The position numbers and the translations under genes are program-made. 64,000 bases of DNA from Siderastrea radians (lineage: Eukaryota; Cnidaria; Anthozoa; Scleractinia; Rhizangiidae). Positions 19,105 through 31,376 of this stretch are shown in pieces; positions within the stretch are counted from its first letter, which is position 1; the number at the start of each line of letters is the position of its first letter. The notes beneath the pieces were generated by a model. That model did no database searches, was not told where the DNA came from, and saw only the letters and a list, made by a program, of their open reading frames with translations. The stretch is from contig OZ024887.1 in NCBI GenBank assembly GCA_964017195.1, positions 2,001,881 through 2,065,880 on the forward strand, written 5' to 3'.

Positions 19105-21140
19105 TGGAATGGGATCTTAGTTATCTTTGCTATAGTTCTTTTCTGGGCATTCATCACCAGATATTTTCAGCTTAGCCTGGAATATAGACGGGAAATTGAA
19201 CATATCGGCAAAATATATCGCGTTTACGAAGAAAACGCACTAAAGGTATAGTTTTTCTAGTAAAATAGAGTTTAATCGCTGCTCTTAAAAATACTTTATT
19301 GCACCCTTTAAAAGGAGTTTTCCGTTTTATTTGATGGCTGAAATCTAGAGCAATCATACAAGTTTGAGAAATGAAATCATTGTACAAGCATTGTTCTAGT
19401 TAGCCTGCGAACGTAGACGTTTTTCCGGCTGTCGTTTCTCTCTGCTGAAAATAATATAAATATTTTCGGCGGAGAGAAACGACAGCCGGAAATACGTCTG
19501 CGTTGGCAGGCTATGTTCTATTACGAGATTACTCATTATTGTCAAATACGCTATTTATCCTTGTTATATAACTTGCTGGAATAGGGGTCAAGTAGAGCCC
19601 AGATGTCATTAATTTTCTTCATCAATTTTGCTAAAATAAATCGAAACTTGATTTTTACTGACTGGCTCTGTCGTAATCGTGTGTTTTTTAACGTAACTGG
19701 AAGAGATTTGAGTAAACGGAGAGTTGTTACAGTTAAGCGTTCAATCCAGCAACCCCTAATTTATTATCTACGTCACAAAAAGTACGCCTGTCGCGATTGA
19801 TCACACATTTCCAATTCCATTTCATTAAGGAGTCCTAAACTACATGGCCACTTGCTCAGATGGTGTGGCGGGGTACTTCGCTTGTTATACCAGTTCTAGC
19901 CTTGTTATGTTTTGGATCAAGGATCAGTTGTAGTTTGACGACCGTTAAGTCAAGTCAAAATGCAGGTCAGAATCTTTTCTTTGTAAGTTCCAGTGAACTG
20001 TTATAAACCTAACCTGCGCGTGCTCGAGTTCTAAGCTAACGGAATAGAATAAGGAATAGAAAACGTCCGCGCGCAGGATAGTTCAAACCCAGCGATAAAA
20101 TAACTTGACAGTCAACTTTTGTCAAAGGCTTGTTGATTGACACAAATGGTTTCTCTCGAAACTTTAAGCTAATTTCACTAGGGGTTTATACCAATGTCAT
20201 AGATAACATGTCTGTTATAGTCTTCGCCAACTAGTCCCTTCCGAAATTCAAAATATTAAGCAACAGGTGGGTCCATTAGAGCGATCCAGCGAGGATCGCT
20301 GGATCGGTGGATCCAGCGAGGATCGCTCCCCCCCTAACCTCCTGGTTCTTTCTCGTTTGTTACATAAAATTACTGTTTAGAAAAGAGGAACACTTCTCGA
20401 AGTCTACGAAAGTTTATTTGAACTCTATGAATGGGTTTATAAACAAGAGATTATCAAGTAAGAGAGTATGTGCCCCATACAAGCCTTGCCAAGACGGGGC
20501 AAGCGTGTTTAAATAAAGTTTTACCTTCTTATTTGCTCAATGGAATGGTAGGTAGGTAGGAAACTTATGCGCCAGGGTACACCTGATATAACACAAATGC
20601 GATGGGTCATATGCCCTTTGGTTGTTTCCTCAGGTTTTGGCCTGAATTTTTTTACCTCGAATTTCGCGGAATTCTCAAAACAAAAAGTTTCCCGATTTCC
20701 ATGATTTTGCCAAATTTGAACCTGCGAAAATAAAAGACACTAGCGTTTTATTTTTCAATCAAAATTTTCAGCGGCCACTACATCTAACGTCACATTGAAT
20801 TGGAAAAGTAATGTTATAGATTCCTTGTTGTTTCAGGCAAGCAGGAAAACACAGAAGACACTGAATTCCAGGTTAAACGACACGTTAGAAGAGGAGTCGG
20901 TAGGTACTTAACATTCTTCTTGACCTTGTGATGCTGAAACAGTGGTCCTTACGGACGTTTTGCCGCCAAAAATTCAAATCGATGGTTTTAATCGGTTAAA
21001 ACGAGCATGTACGGTACTACACCTTCTACGGCCGCGCGCACCCAGAACATTATACGAACGCAGATAGTTATCCAGATTAGAAAACATGTTTCAACAGAAA
21101 CTTCTGTCATCTTCAGTTCTGTTGGTTTTGTAAGTCTTGG
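19105..21140 (+). repeat. segmental duplication, copy 1 (functional locus)
   Basis: Long blocks match 34729-37556 in the same order and orientation, for example GAAATCATTGTACAA (19374/34976), TATACCAGTTCTAG (about 19886/35415), and the block around ACAAATGCGAT (about 20592/37209). Copy 1 holds the first two exons of the membrane-protein gene and a MITE that copy 2 lacks. Confidence 0.85.
19399..19513. mobile_element. palindromic MITE, 115 bp
   Basis: TAGCCTGCGAACGTAGACG at the left pairs with CGTCTGCGTTGGCAGGCTA at the right, and the middle (CCGGCTGTCGTTTCTCTC with its complement) extends the hairpin almost end to end. TGTTCTA flanks both sides (19392-19398, 19514-19520). The paralogous site near 35007 lacks the insert, confirming mobility. 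Confidence 0.85.
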
Positions 21141-23419
21141 TCAAAATCTTTTCGAACTTGTTAAAAAAAAGCACGACCCTATCCAGAAGGCACCTTAAGC
21201 AACAAAGAATTGAAGTTGACGCCCCGGAATTTATTCGCAATCGGAAGTCTTATGTTCACTGGTGTAATTTTTTAGCCACCTATTAAAAAAACACTTGTTT
21301 TGACGTCCATGTTTTAACTTGATGACGCGAAAACGCGTCAAAAGAGAAGACTAGGTCCTTCGGTAGCCTCAAACGTTCTTCTTAATTAAGATCCCTAACA
21401 TCATGGACCCACAGCCTTATCAGCCCTATCAATACCTGCCTTGTATAACTTCCTAATTCCCAAAACGTTGGGGAAGACGTCGAAACTTGGTAACATGTGC
21501 GAGATAACACTAAATATGGTTTTTAATATATTCACATTCATAACATGTTACTTCTGCTTTTTTCGGTTGCTTGTAAACTCTCAGACCGTGTTTATCATGA
21601 TCAGGTCCAAAGGACACTGCTGCTTTTTTATATCCATGATCATTTTGTTCTAGGTGATGAGCTGAATGCGCTGAAGGACAAAGCCAAAAAAGCAAACTCC
21701 GTTTACAAATGGCTGAAAGAGAATTGGAAAAAAATATTTGTGATCATTGTTGCCATATTTGCATTAATCGTAGTCGTGGGGATTTACCGAAAGTGCTTCT
21801 CTGATTCAGGGTAAGGATTCCATAAGATGAATTAACTTTAAATGACTGAAGGTTTTTGAAGAGACTAATTTTGAAGTAAGTTTTACAAAAAAAAAGGGCG
21901 GGTGGGGGGCAAAAATAAGTAAATCAGAGTTAAATGAACAAATAGAGCACATGCAGCACCTTATTTTATTTGGGCCTTTTCTAGTCACGAGAACGGATAA
22001 AAGTTTGAATTGCAGGCCAGTCGATTCTGCCTTCAGTTGTACCGACCTATCATCAAAAAAGTTCATAATAGGCAATTTTGTTCCCTGGTTAATCACCAAG
22101 AAGTCGACTTTAACAGGGTCCTCAGCAAAGAAAATACTGCATAAGCTATTCTTCTGGCCAAGATAAAGTGGTCATATTAGAACGTGGTGGTCACATTAAC
22201 GGGATGGTCGTAAGCCGGGGCTCCAGTTGTAATTATTATTCTTGTGTATTTTGAAAACTTCTTTGTTTTTACTCTTTGCTTAGATATGAGTGATCTTTTT
22301 TGTGTTAAGAAATGAACTAAAAACAACGACTGATTGGTGAAATGGAAGTTTGACAGAACGCCTAAAACTGCGGAATTTCTACAGCTGTGTTCGAGTTGTC
22401 CCAGACTTTTACGAGGGATGGCAGAACTTATCAAAACTATGAAAGACTGTTTTCCATCTATTCTATGAAATAAATACCCAAAATAATTTTAAACAATGAC
22501 GCACTACTTAGAACTTGATTGTTTATAGTGTAGGCCTATTAAGGATCCGAAATTTTTTTTATATTCTTAAAAGGCCCGGAAGACGATGATTAAAACGTCA
22601 CATTTTGACGAACCACAAGCGAGAGTACTCTTGCTCTAGAGGACCTTCGTGTAATGAATCAACCGTATGGCGGTTGCGGAAACAAATCTAACCTCTCAGC
22701 CTCACCCAGGGTAACGCTAGAAAAGTTCAAACTAAACGAAAAAGTGATGAATCGCCGTGTTTCTTTTATTATTATCTTTTAGTTCCAGTGGAGATGATGA
22801 AGAACCGAATATAGTTGTCGTAAGAATGTTAAAACCAGATAGCAAAGGAAATGGAAAATGTTTGGATCCGATTGTGGCTGAAGGCATTACTGAAGGAGGC
22901 GGTGGAGGCGACAAGAGGAAAAACGCTGACAGGCATAACGCTGGGAAGAAAGACATTAGCAACACAAGAACCACAGAAGAAGTGATAACTGGCGGAAAAA
23001 CTAAAAAGACTTTAATTACGACAAACTTACTACACCAAGAAGTTAAAAGACCAACTTTTGGTTCACCAGGAACTGTTTTGCCAGCAGTAACTTCAAAAGG
23101 GCATTTACAAGAATCCAGATTTCTTGATTTGCACATAAACGGTATTCCAATTTCTGGATACACTGCGTTTCAGCAAACGGAGTTTTGTATGGTGTATTTT
23201 GATCTTCTTCAATATTTTCTTAAAGTAACGAAGACGGACCAGCTTAGGACCCTGCCTACGAGGATCTGCCAGGGAAGCACGAGTAAAGGGCCTTTCCCAT
23301 TCTACGAGGAGACGCCGCTGATTAAGATTCTGATTGCAGCATTGAGCGAGAAATATTGTGATAATTATTTTCCCACTGCAATCACAAACACCAACTTGCC
23401 GCTCACTGTGTCACCTTAA
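19860..23419 (+). CDS. signal-peptide, single-pass membrane protein, four exons
   Basis: Exons 19860-19965, 20837-20899, 21654-21810 and 22783-23419 join in matching phases (1,1,2) at GT-AG sites, giving 320 residues from an ATG. Residues 1-25 form a signal peptide with a hydrophobic core (VIPVLALLCFG). A short outside segment carries FQVKRHVRRG, a furin-like dibasic site, and a Lys-rich helix. A membrane span (VIIVAIFALIVVVGIY) follows near residue 95. The inside part (about 215 residues) has a GGGGG run, is Lys/Asp-rich, then ends in a hydrophobic region (FCMVYFDLLQYFLKV). No domain is recognised. All frames are intact, in contrast to the duplicate at 35.4 kb. Type I topology and cleavage are predictions. 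Confidence 0.75.
22155..22230. repeat. fragment of a dispersed repeat
   Basis: GTGGTCACATTAACGGGATGGTCGTAAGC then GGCTCCAGTTGTA, similar to 10783-10860. Lies in intron 3 of the membrane-protein gene. Confidence 0.4.
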
Positions 23420-24235
23420 ACTCCGCATTCTGTTAACTTATTGCGAGTAAAGCAATACAATATCTCTTCTCCTTTTTTACATCATAAATTAACTCTTTTA
23501 TCTATAAGTCGAGTAGACTGAGATAGTCCCATTTTGAGCCGGCGTCCGTCCAATCTCTGTTAAATGGAAATTTTTCTCTTTTAAATCATGGAAGATTATT
23601 TCCCTTTATTTCTATTAAAAGGGTCTTTAAAACCGGTTTTGAAAACGGGGTATCCATGTTCACCCTCAATCTAAAAATGCGACACTTTTAATATAACAAG
23701 AAGTTATCACGAAGTGATCGCTTTTGGCTTACCAAATACGTGACCTTCATAATCACCATGTGCCAGTTATCAGAGTTCCACTGATGTTGTACACCAGCAG
23801 GTGATGTTGGGAAGATCTGCTGTTAAGCTACATGTTATAAAACTTTGTAAACTTCATTCCAGAGTTGCGGAAATTTAAGCTGAACAGCACTGTAACCGTG
23901 AAGGGTCTTTTGCTTTACGTTCAGACACTTCGGCTGATTAGCTTAACGGAAGGTTTAATAAAAGTATGCATCAAATACTACAACCCAGTAGAGGACATGA
24001 TAACTTCATTTTTCTTTCAATTTCTACAAGCAGCTGAATTGTTTCCTTTCTGCACTTGCCCATAGTATTTAAACACCATTTCAACAATTACTGTAAAACT
24101 TTTTAAGGTGCATTAGACTGGTCGCACTGGAATAAGATTATAAGAAATATTCTTCAGATTTCACTTTTTTAACAATTATTTGAACCTTACTATGCAATTA
24201 ACTAGTTCTTTTAACCTTATTCGAATGCGACCAGT
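23420..24235. other. 3' flank of the membrane-protein gene
   Basis: No convincing gene. A short open frame at 23865-24065 follows an acceptor-like CATTCCAG but has no ATG or domain. An imperfect inverted pair (GACTGGTCGCA near 24117, TGCGACCAGTC near 24226) precedes the next MITE. Confidence 0.35.
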
Positions 24236-24473
24236 CTTAAGCGGCCTTCACACGTCAAACTCAATGTTGGCCAACTCGTGTTGGCAAACTTAAATTGGTG
24301 TGTGTGAACGACACAACAACATCTTGGCAAACTGTTGGAAAAAAGTTGGTGAGAATAGAGACAAGTTCTATTTATCGCCAACAGTTTGCCAACATGTTGT
24401 TGTGTCGTTCACACACGCCAATTTGAGTTTGCCAACAAGAGTTGGCCAACATTAGTTTTGAAGGCCGCTTAAG
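24236..24473. mobile_element. palindromic MITE with TTAA target duplication
   Basis: The two halves are inverted over nearly the whole length (TTGGCCAAC, CGTTCACACAC, GTTTGCCAA blocks). Ends are GCGGCCTTCA and TGAAGGCCGC, each flanked by TTAA (24237-24240; 24469-24472). TTAA duplication is typical of piggyBac and Kolobok relatives. Confidence 0.8.
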
Positions 24474-25334
24474 TTTAATTTGTTGAAATGGCATTTTTTG
24501 TTAAAAAAGGAAACAATTCATAAACACAAAATTCAAGAAATGTTTCTTAATAAAATTATTCTAATGGCTCTTAATTCCCTGTTTATCGGATTTTTTTCGA
24601 TCATTCGATGAATTCTCATTTCGGTATAAGGTCAATCATAATGCCCCCTTGGATCGTCGGGGGGAAACCACTCACCGTTAAATGGACGTTGCTACGTTTA
24701 TACTTTGGTTTGGAGAGCACACTTTTCCTGTTCAGTGTTTCTGTTCAAGTGCTTAGTCGTTTATAGTTGGTCCCTTGAATAACAAGACGATCCCGAGTTT
24801 TACCCTTTCTGGTTACCTTTCTGCCAAACGTTTGTAATATTTCCGTTTGTTATTTGATTGACATGGATGTTCCCATGTTAATGTGGATGGCTTTGTTGTT
24901 TGGAAAGATCCGGTCACGAGGTTAAGCCAACGGTGGCGTTCCTGTACTGTCAACAATACCTTAGGACAAACAATTCTCTTGACCTGCAGCTGGAAATGAA
25001 CAGGATCGACCTCCCTGGCAAACTATTTCTTACGCTGAAGTTGACAACAGTTAGCAGTCATGCATAACTTCGTTTATTTTTCTACTTTCGATTTTTCAAT
25101 ACATGGTTACGTGGTATTGAAAAAATCAATCTTTACACTTTCTCATTCTTACTATTAATGTCTTTGAGTTATTTCCTTGTACAAAGCGAAAAGGGTGACA
25201 GCGAACGCTTAAGGTAACCGCTTAATGGAGGGAAGCGATTTCCAAGGCTTTGACACTGCTAAGTACTGGTTTGCTTATTACAGGTTTGACTGTATTTTAG
25301 CAGATGACCAAGCGACAGTAATTTACATAGCCGA
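24474..25334. other. no gene seen
   Basis: AT-rich spacer without a supported frame; probably the 3' flank of the minus-strand methyltransferase gene. Confidence 0.4.
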
Positions 25335-26517
25335 CTATTCGGACTTGAGCAATTCAAACAAAGTTGGGCCATCACCAGTCTCATAGACCTGATTCAGTTG
25401 AAAAGCCACTCTAGTGCACAACCTGTCAATCAACTTTAACCACTCGGTTTTGGTTCTAAACCTTCCCGTCTTGTAGAGGGACCTGATGTGGATGCCACGA
25501 AACCCCGGATGTAATCCAGTTCTAGTAACATTGTGGTTTGTATCGCCAGCTTCAGGATTGCAACTGTTTACAATTATAAACTTTCCACCGTTCGCCAGAA
25601 CCTCACGGCAGTTTTCCAAAACTTTGATCATCTCATCGTCGGTGAAAATTACAAATAAATTCTTGACAATAATCGCATCGACTTCTTTTGACTGCGGAGC
25701 ATCTTTGAGGATATCTCCAGCAATTAATGTCACCCTGCGATCCGGGATACCCTCTTTAGCGAGGAACTTCTTAGCGCGTTCAACAACATCCGGGAAATCG
25801 AGTAGAGCCCCGTGGGGCATGTTCACATCCGGGCAATTTAAGAAGTCGAGACAAAAAGTGTCCCTCTCCTCCCCCGACATCCATGATCCTGTTGCACTTG
25901 TCCCAGGGGTACACAGTAAACACGCTTGGCTGCGCACTGTGTAGCTCCAGTTGAGATAACATACTCATAGCGTGATGATAATTATCTGCGAATTCGCGCC
26001 TCCTTTGCTTTGTTCCCGTTCCGTGCGCCACGTTTCCCAGTTTTGCTTTATCAGGACAATACTCCAGTTCTTGAACTTTGTACATGTAGTCGTAGATGTT
26101 CATACCATGAGCAAGTTCAAACGCTGTATGATCTGTATCGCCGTTCTTGATCGCCTCTGGAAAAGCCAGCATGGCAGTCCACACTTCATCGCTTCCGTAA
26201 TAGCCAACCATGTGTCCAAGACTCGGTCCTTTGTCTCTTCTCAGCAACTCCATCGCTTGATTAGCCTTAAAGCGTCTCTCGCCGCTTAATTCCTCTCCAA
26301 TTCCCCATTGAGCTAATGTCCTCATCACTTTGTAAATCTGTTCGTCTGTAGGGCAGCCAGTTCTGTCAGCGATCTCCTGAATGCTGACGGGTTCTTTAGA
26401 CTCACACAGCAGCTCTGGGATAGCTAAGGACACCAAAACACTTAAGCAACGGCTTTTCCATATTCCACAGAACATGGAAGAAATAATTTTTTCCTCAGCA
26501 AAAGCTTCTTCGGCCAT
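25335..26517 (-). pseudogene. ASMT-like SAM-dependent O-methyltransferase, single exon, one frameshift
   Basis: From ATG at 26515-26517 to TAG at 25335-25337, about 393 codons without introns. N-terminal helical dimerisation part (IPELLC, QEIADRTGCP), then SAM motif I IMDVGGGEGHFL. Right after this the frame changes by one base near 25840, then LLDFPDVVERAKKFL, GDILKD, GGKFIIVNS and a C-terminus ending TLFELLKSE. This is the plant/animal family-2 O-methyltransferase fold that includes acetylserotonin O-methyltransferase, methylating hydroxyl groups on small aromatic substrates in the cytosol; substrate unknown. The lack of introns suggests a retrocopy or a naturally single-exon expansion. The single shift beside TTAAATTG may be decay or an assembly error, since the rest is well kept. 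Confidence 0.85.
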
Positions 26518-26986
26518 GTTTGGTTGCTGCTGCCACGTTTGTCTCGTTGGTCACGCAACAGTGCAACAGACTCATTGACTTCATCTCCAGTGCTTCTCGG
26601 TCAACTTACGCAAACATGGCCGGTAAACTTTGTTTTTGATCAACACGTTGAATTGCGTAGATCCAAGTGTAATTTCACTTGTGTTGAGATCATAAGCAAC
26701 GGAAAATATCAAAGATTGTAGAGGTAAGCCTTTAGTCGCGAGAAAGTAAGTTAAATTTAAAGCAATGGGATCAATTATAGCTTTCCACAAGGTGATGTAA
26801 GAATTGCACAATAATACCAAAGGGACGTTCTCCAAATTAAACCAGTTTAATTGTTTAGCAGGTCTTCATCATGCGGTTTAATTTTAGTATCTGGTTTAGA
26901 TTTAGTATTAGTTGTGAGAAAACATTCACACCTCAACTTTACCGCCTGCGTGCTGCTGTAGTACCTGCTACAAGACAACCATGTGT

Positions 26987-28506
26987 CAGCACTTTTCCAC
27001 GGGTGGCGGGTGGCGGGTGGCGGTTGACGGGTAACGGGTGGCGGGTGGCGGGTGACGGGTAACGGGTGGCGGGTGACGGGTGGCGGGTGACGGGTAACGG
27101 GTGGCGGGTGAAAATAAATGAGACATCAAAAAGTTCAATTTCAATTTGAAATGTTATATTCAGAAATTGGCCTACAAAATATAAAGTTGCCAGATAAATG
27201 ACAAAAACTATCATGATGGACCGATCAAATATTATCACAAAAATAAATCATTAAGTATTCAGATAGCAAGCGGCGATGCAAGCCATGTCCTTTCAACAAA
27301 ACGTCTGATATATGTATATTGCTACATCAATATTCGCAAAAACTATGGACCGATCAAATGTTATCACAATATCAAGTGAATTTAAATTACAAAAACTTTA
27401 AATCATTAAGTATTCAGATTTCGCTATTTACCACACGAAGAAATTTGGCCTTGCGTTCTTTAAATAAATCTATCACTACTAAGCCACAATATGAAACATC
27501 CCACGAAGGTTTCCCGTTATCAAAAATATGCTGTAAAAATAAAACAAGCTGAACTTTAAATACAATATTGCCTCGATCGATGTTTAAAAATGCTTATTTT
27601 TGTTTCATGAAGTGAATCAATGACATTTTAAGACGCGCCCCAACCAAAATGCAAAGAATATATTTTTTCAATAAAAAACGTTCTATTGAAGGAGAAAATA
27701 TTATGTATTAGACTTTCATATTAGGTGTGCATGAAGCTTACATTGCTGAAGAAATGGCACAAGTAGGTTTGAATCTTTTTCTTAGTTTCTAACTCCTGAT
27801 AGAGTGGGGGCTATACAAACAAGACATCGAGAGACACCACCTTTTAGGTGGGGAAGGGAGCGGGGTACATGAAGAGACCACTTGTCTTTTTGCAGAGTGG
27901 TGGGTTCTGTCTGAGTACAATAGTTTTGACCACTTCCCTAACAGTGCAGCCAAAGGCAGAAAGTGATAAATAAAGGGCGCAAATGTAGGGCGTCAATAAA
28001 CGTTAGATTCTATGCCGTAGCAGGGTATTCTGAAGTTAATCCGACAATTCTTTGACTAAATGGCAATGCATTTACAAAGCTTACCTCGTAGTCGAAACTC
28101 ATGATCTCTCAAAGAGCGCAGTCATCAATAAACATTCCTGACTTGCCTTCGTGCGACTTGCACGAGAATATACAGCGTCGAGCAGATCTTATTACGACCT
28201 GGTGAAATATGATCACCCACGTCCCGCCAACCACTACCCCTTCAGTTATAGAATGGATTAGTTAAATGTCTGTAATATCCCCGGGGAAAAGGGAAAAAAA
28301 AAAAAAAAAAAAAACATTAACGTAATGTTGAAACGAATTGCTGATAGTAATACCTCCGAGGAAAAAGGAAAACATAAATGACAAAAATCAGAAAACATTA
28401 ATGTCACGTTGTAAGTTAAGGGAACAAAGGTGGTTTTCTCTTTTTCACCTGTCACCCGTTACCTGCCATCCGCCACCCGCCACCTGCCACCCGTGGAAAA
28501 GTGCTG
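26987..28506. mobile_element. 1.5 kb non-autonomous element with minisatellite inverted ends
   Basis: CAGCACTTTTCCACGGGTGGC at 26987 is mirrored by GCCACCCGTGGAAAAGTGCTG ending at 28506. Both ends continue inward as GGGTGGC/GGGTGAC/GGGTAAC repeats, long on the left (to about 27112) and short on the right (from about 28447). The interior is AT-rich, non-coding, with a poly-A run at 28289-28312. No clear target duplication. Confidence 0.65.
26998..27112 (+). repeat. 7-bp-based minisatellite GGGTGRC/GGGTAAC
   Basis: About sixteen 7-bp units alternate GGGTGGC, GGGTGAC and GGGTAAC, forming the left end of the element above. Confidence 0.9.
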
Positions 28507-29066
28507 CCGAGTTTTTGTTTTATTAACGACTGAACAGAAAACACTTTCCATGTTTCTGCGAGTTGTAAGAACACGAAGAGAAAATTTTGGAGAATAAGAA
28601 ACAGTTAGCTACATGCAAGTGGTTCCACTGTTGCTCCAATCTCGTACCCAGAGTCCTCAGGCTTCTTGGTTAGCGGGTGGTTGCTGGGAGAGACTCTGGG
28701 GTAATGGAAAAAAATTGATTGAGATTGCTAATGCTTTGATTTTGCCTAGACTACAGTCACAAGGAAGACTCACTCACTGTCACTAATAATTTTGAGAAGT
28801 ACCTCCCCCCCCATCCAGGCTGAGCACGCACTTTTGTCCTACAGGGTCATGGTAAAAGCTAGAGCAGTGATACCACATTGAGTACACACAGGCTATTTGT
28901 ATGACCACTGCATTTATTTTGGTAATTTATAGCAATCTTTAGTATGTTTATGGCACCAGCAGCTTTCTTGTGTCGTATGCCTCAAACACTCTTGCTGATG
29001 TTCGATAACAGGACAAAAGCATGTAGCATCAGTGATCTGATCCCCCTGGATCGGATGCTAGTACAT

Positions 29067-29355
29067 GGTAGGGTTCATCATCATCATCATCAATCATCAT
29101 TAATCATCATCATCATCATCATCGTCGTCGTCGTCGTCATCATCGTCGTCATCATCATCATCATCGTGTTCATCCGACTCACTGAGTCAATTTAAGTCAG
29201 CTTTGAACATGTAGAACATGACGTCGTAGTTTTTTGTATTAGTGGTATAGTTTATTTGATTTACCGTATTTTAATATCACTTGCGAACTGTCCTAATAAG
29301 GATTTTGCAAGTTATAGATGTAGATGTAGATGAAGATCATCATCATCATCATCAG
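29067..29355. repeat. ATC/GTC microsatellites
   Basis: CAT/GTC trinucleotide arrays at about 29077-29167 and 29337-29354 flank non-coding sequence. The open frame across the first array (29 to 29.2 kb) is an artefact of the repeat. Confidence 0.85.
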
Positions 29356-29404
29356 TTCCTCGTCACCCTGTGAGGAATAAGGCAGGCCTGTTTCTGTAAT
29401 CAAC

Positions 29405-29660
29405 AGTTCTTTACAGGATGGGGTGATTAGCCCCATACCAGACCCCTGACCTGGAGTACCAGGGTCTGTTCTTTGTCAGGCATCTCACCCTCAACCAATC
29501 TGGCACAGTTGAACCTACCAGGGGTAATGCCCCCACCAGCATAGCTCTTGGGATCATCAAGACACACGAGCCTCACCACCACAACAAGGTGACAAGCCCA
29601 GGGCAAAGAGTACATTGCGGGGTTACCCCAAGCATTTGTTAGGATTGCCATTTATATACC
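29405..29660 (-). repeat. degenerate interspersed repeat, retroposon-like
   Basis: On the minus strand it reads a CLDDPKSYAGGGI-like peptide that I associate with a high-copy repeat in invertebrate genomes often mispredicted as a gene. No intact frame or terminal structure is visible. Confidence 0.4.
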
Positions 29661-30770
29661 TGGGTAAAGACAGACAGTATGCCATTGGAGTAAAGTTTCT
29701 TTACAGTTCAAACAACAGAACATGACTTAGAGATCAAGCCTTGAACCACTGACCTTGAATCTCCCAATGGACTGTTTGATCAAAATCCCTAACCACTACA
29801 CTGCCATTCCTCCACCCATGCTTTGTTCTTATCGCAGGCAATAGAATAGCAGATAAAACCAATGCACAGTACAGCAGGGTGGAAGCTTCTGTTTCTAGTT
29901 GTACCTTAGTTTTAACCTTACCAGTTTTGGTAGCCATTCTTTTTAATGCTTGCAATTCATACTTACATTAACAACTTTGCTATTTGCAGTACAGAAGTAA
30001 CATACACACGAGAGTAGTTGGCTGCAATTTACAATTTACAAATTACAATTTACAATTATCAGTATATTTGAAATGTAGAAACACAAAACAAAATATATTT
30101 TAGAATACATTATCCTGAGCTATGATACATGACTGCACAAATTAGTAAATAATAATTTATAGAAGATTTTAAATGTGAAGAAAAAGAGACCATGGTACAC
30201 ATTAACTTAGAATGGCCGCCTGTGTCTGTATGACTAGAATCACACTTTTTATTGGTTGCAATTTGCATAAACTTGGAGGAATTGTTTTGTTCACTCCACA
30301 TTCACCTGCAAGGCTTTCTGCCACTGTAAGATAATCATCAAATTGTTATTGACTTTACTGAAATCTTAGCACTCTATTTCAATTGGCAATTAAAAGTTTG
30401 CAAGTGAACTGTAGGCTTTAATTTAGGTGACTTGGGCTTATTTGGCCAGCGCTTCTATTTTTTTTTTGATGGGGGGGGGGGGGGGGACGTTGTCAAGGTA
30501 AAGAGGGTATAGGCGATGCTGTAATTAGCCACAGAATTTCAGAATTGCAGAGAGTCCTCACAGACAAATAAAACAACACAGACAAATAAAGACAGCTGCA
30601 GAGCTAGTAGGGCCATCAGTTTATCAGGGTTAGGTGTTTTGGTATATTTTGTATTTTTGTCAAGGTAAATGTGTGAGGATCGAGAAAGAAGCACTCAGAT
30701 GGTATTGTACAATATAAGTGGGTATCCCATTCGAGTGTTAGAATTTTTTTGTTCTCATGGTCACATGATC
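29661..30770. other. no gene seen
   Basis: Repeats of TTTACAATTTACAAATTACAA near 30030-30056 and a G16 run at 30471-30486. No supported coding frame. Confidence 0.4.
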
Positions 30771-30773
30771 AGG

Positions 30774-31376
30774 GCTTGACACTAACAGTTGCCCGCTTGC
30801 CCGGGGCAACTAAAAATTTAATCTGGGCAAGTTTGTTTGGGATCTTTATAGTTGCCCAGTTGACAGCTGAAGTTTCTGTGAAGGTTGTAGATTGACTTAT
30901 AAAGCAATTCAGAAATTTACTATGATTTGTTTCATCTGAAATCCACACCGCCAACTTAAAAATAGAAAACTTGTTTAATTTTTTTTCTAGAAAGTGATGA
31001 GCAACAATTTGAATTTACACACTTGTGTTGCAGCCTGCAAGCTGGAATGTTTCATAAAATTTCGAAAATGCATGTGCAGAAACATTTGCAGTAATGAGTT
31101 GTCTGGACAAACTGGCACATTTCACGCTTGAGCAAATTTGGTAAAGAGCTGCTCATGTAGTTTGAAAATGGTTGGAATATTGCAACTAATATATTCATAT
31201 TCCTTGTGTTTTACTTAAATAATAGTACTTTGCAGATAAAGCTTTCTGATTCGGTTTGTCTGTGCTGATTATGTTTTGGGCAACTAAAATTCTTCCTCGG
31301 GCAACTAAACTGTGAGGCTTTGTTGCCCAAAGGGCAACCAGCTTAGAAACTTAATGTGGACCCCTGACATGACTTG
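30774..31376. mobile_element. 600-bp inverted-repeat element, decayed
   Basis: CAGGGCTTGACACTAAC at 30773 and the complement of TTAATGTGGACCCCTGAC at the right end resemble each other, and both ends carry TTGCCC/GGGCAACTAAA blocks in inverted arrangement. Interior non-coding. Target duplication not clear. Confidence 0.5.

Noticed and set aside
25486..25944. Plus-strand open frame of 152 codons
   Set aside because: Antisense shadow of the methyltransferase gene.
28944..29195. His/Ile/Val-rich open frame
   Set aside because: Translation of an ATC/GTC microsatellite.
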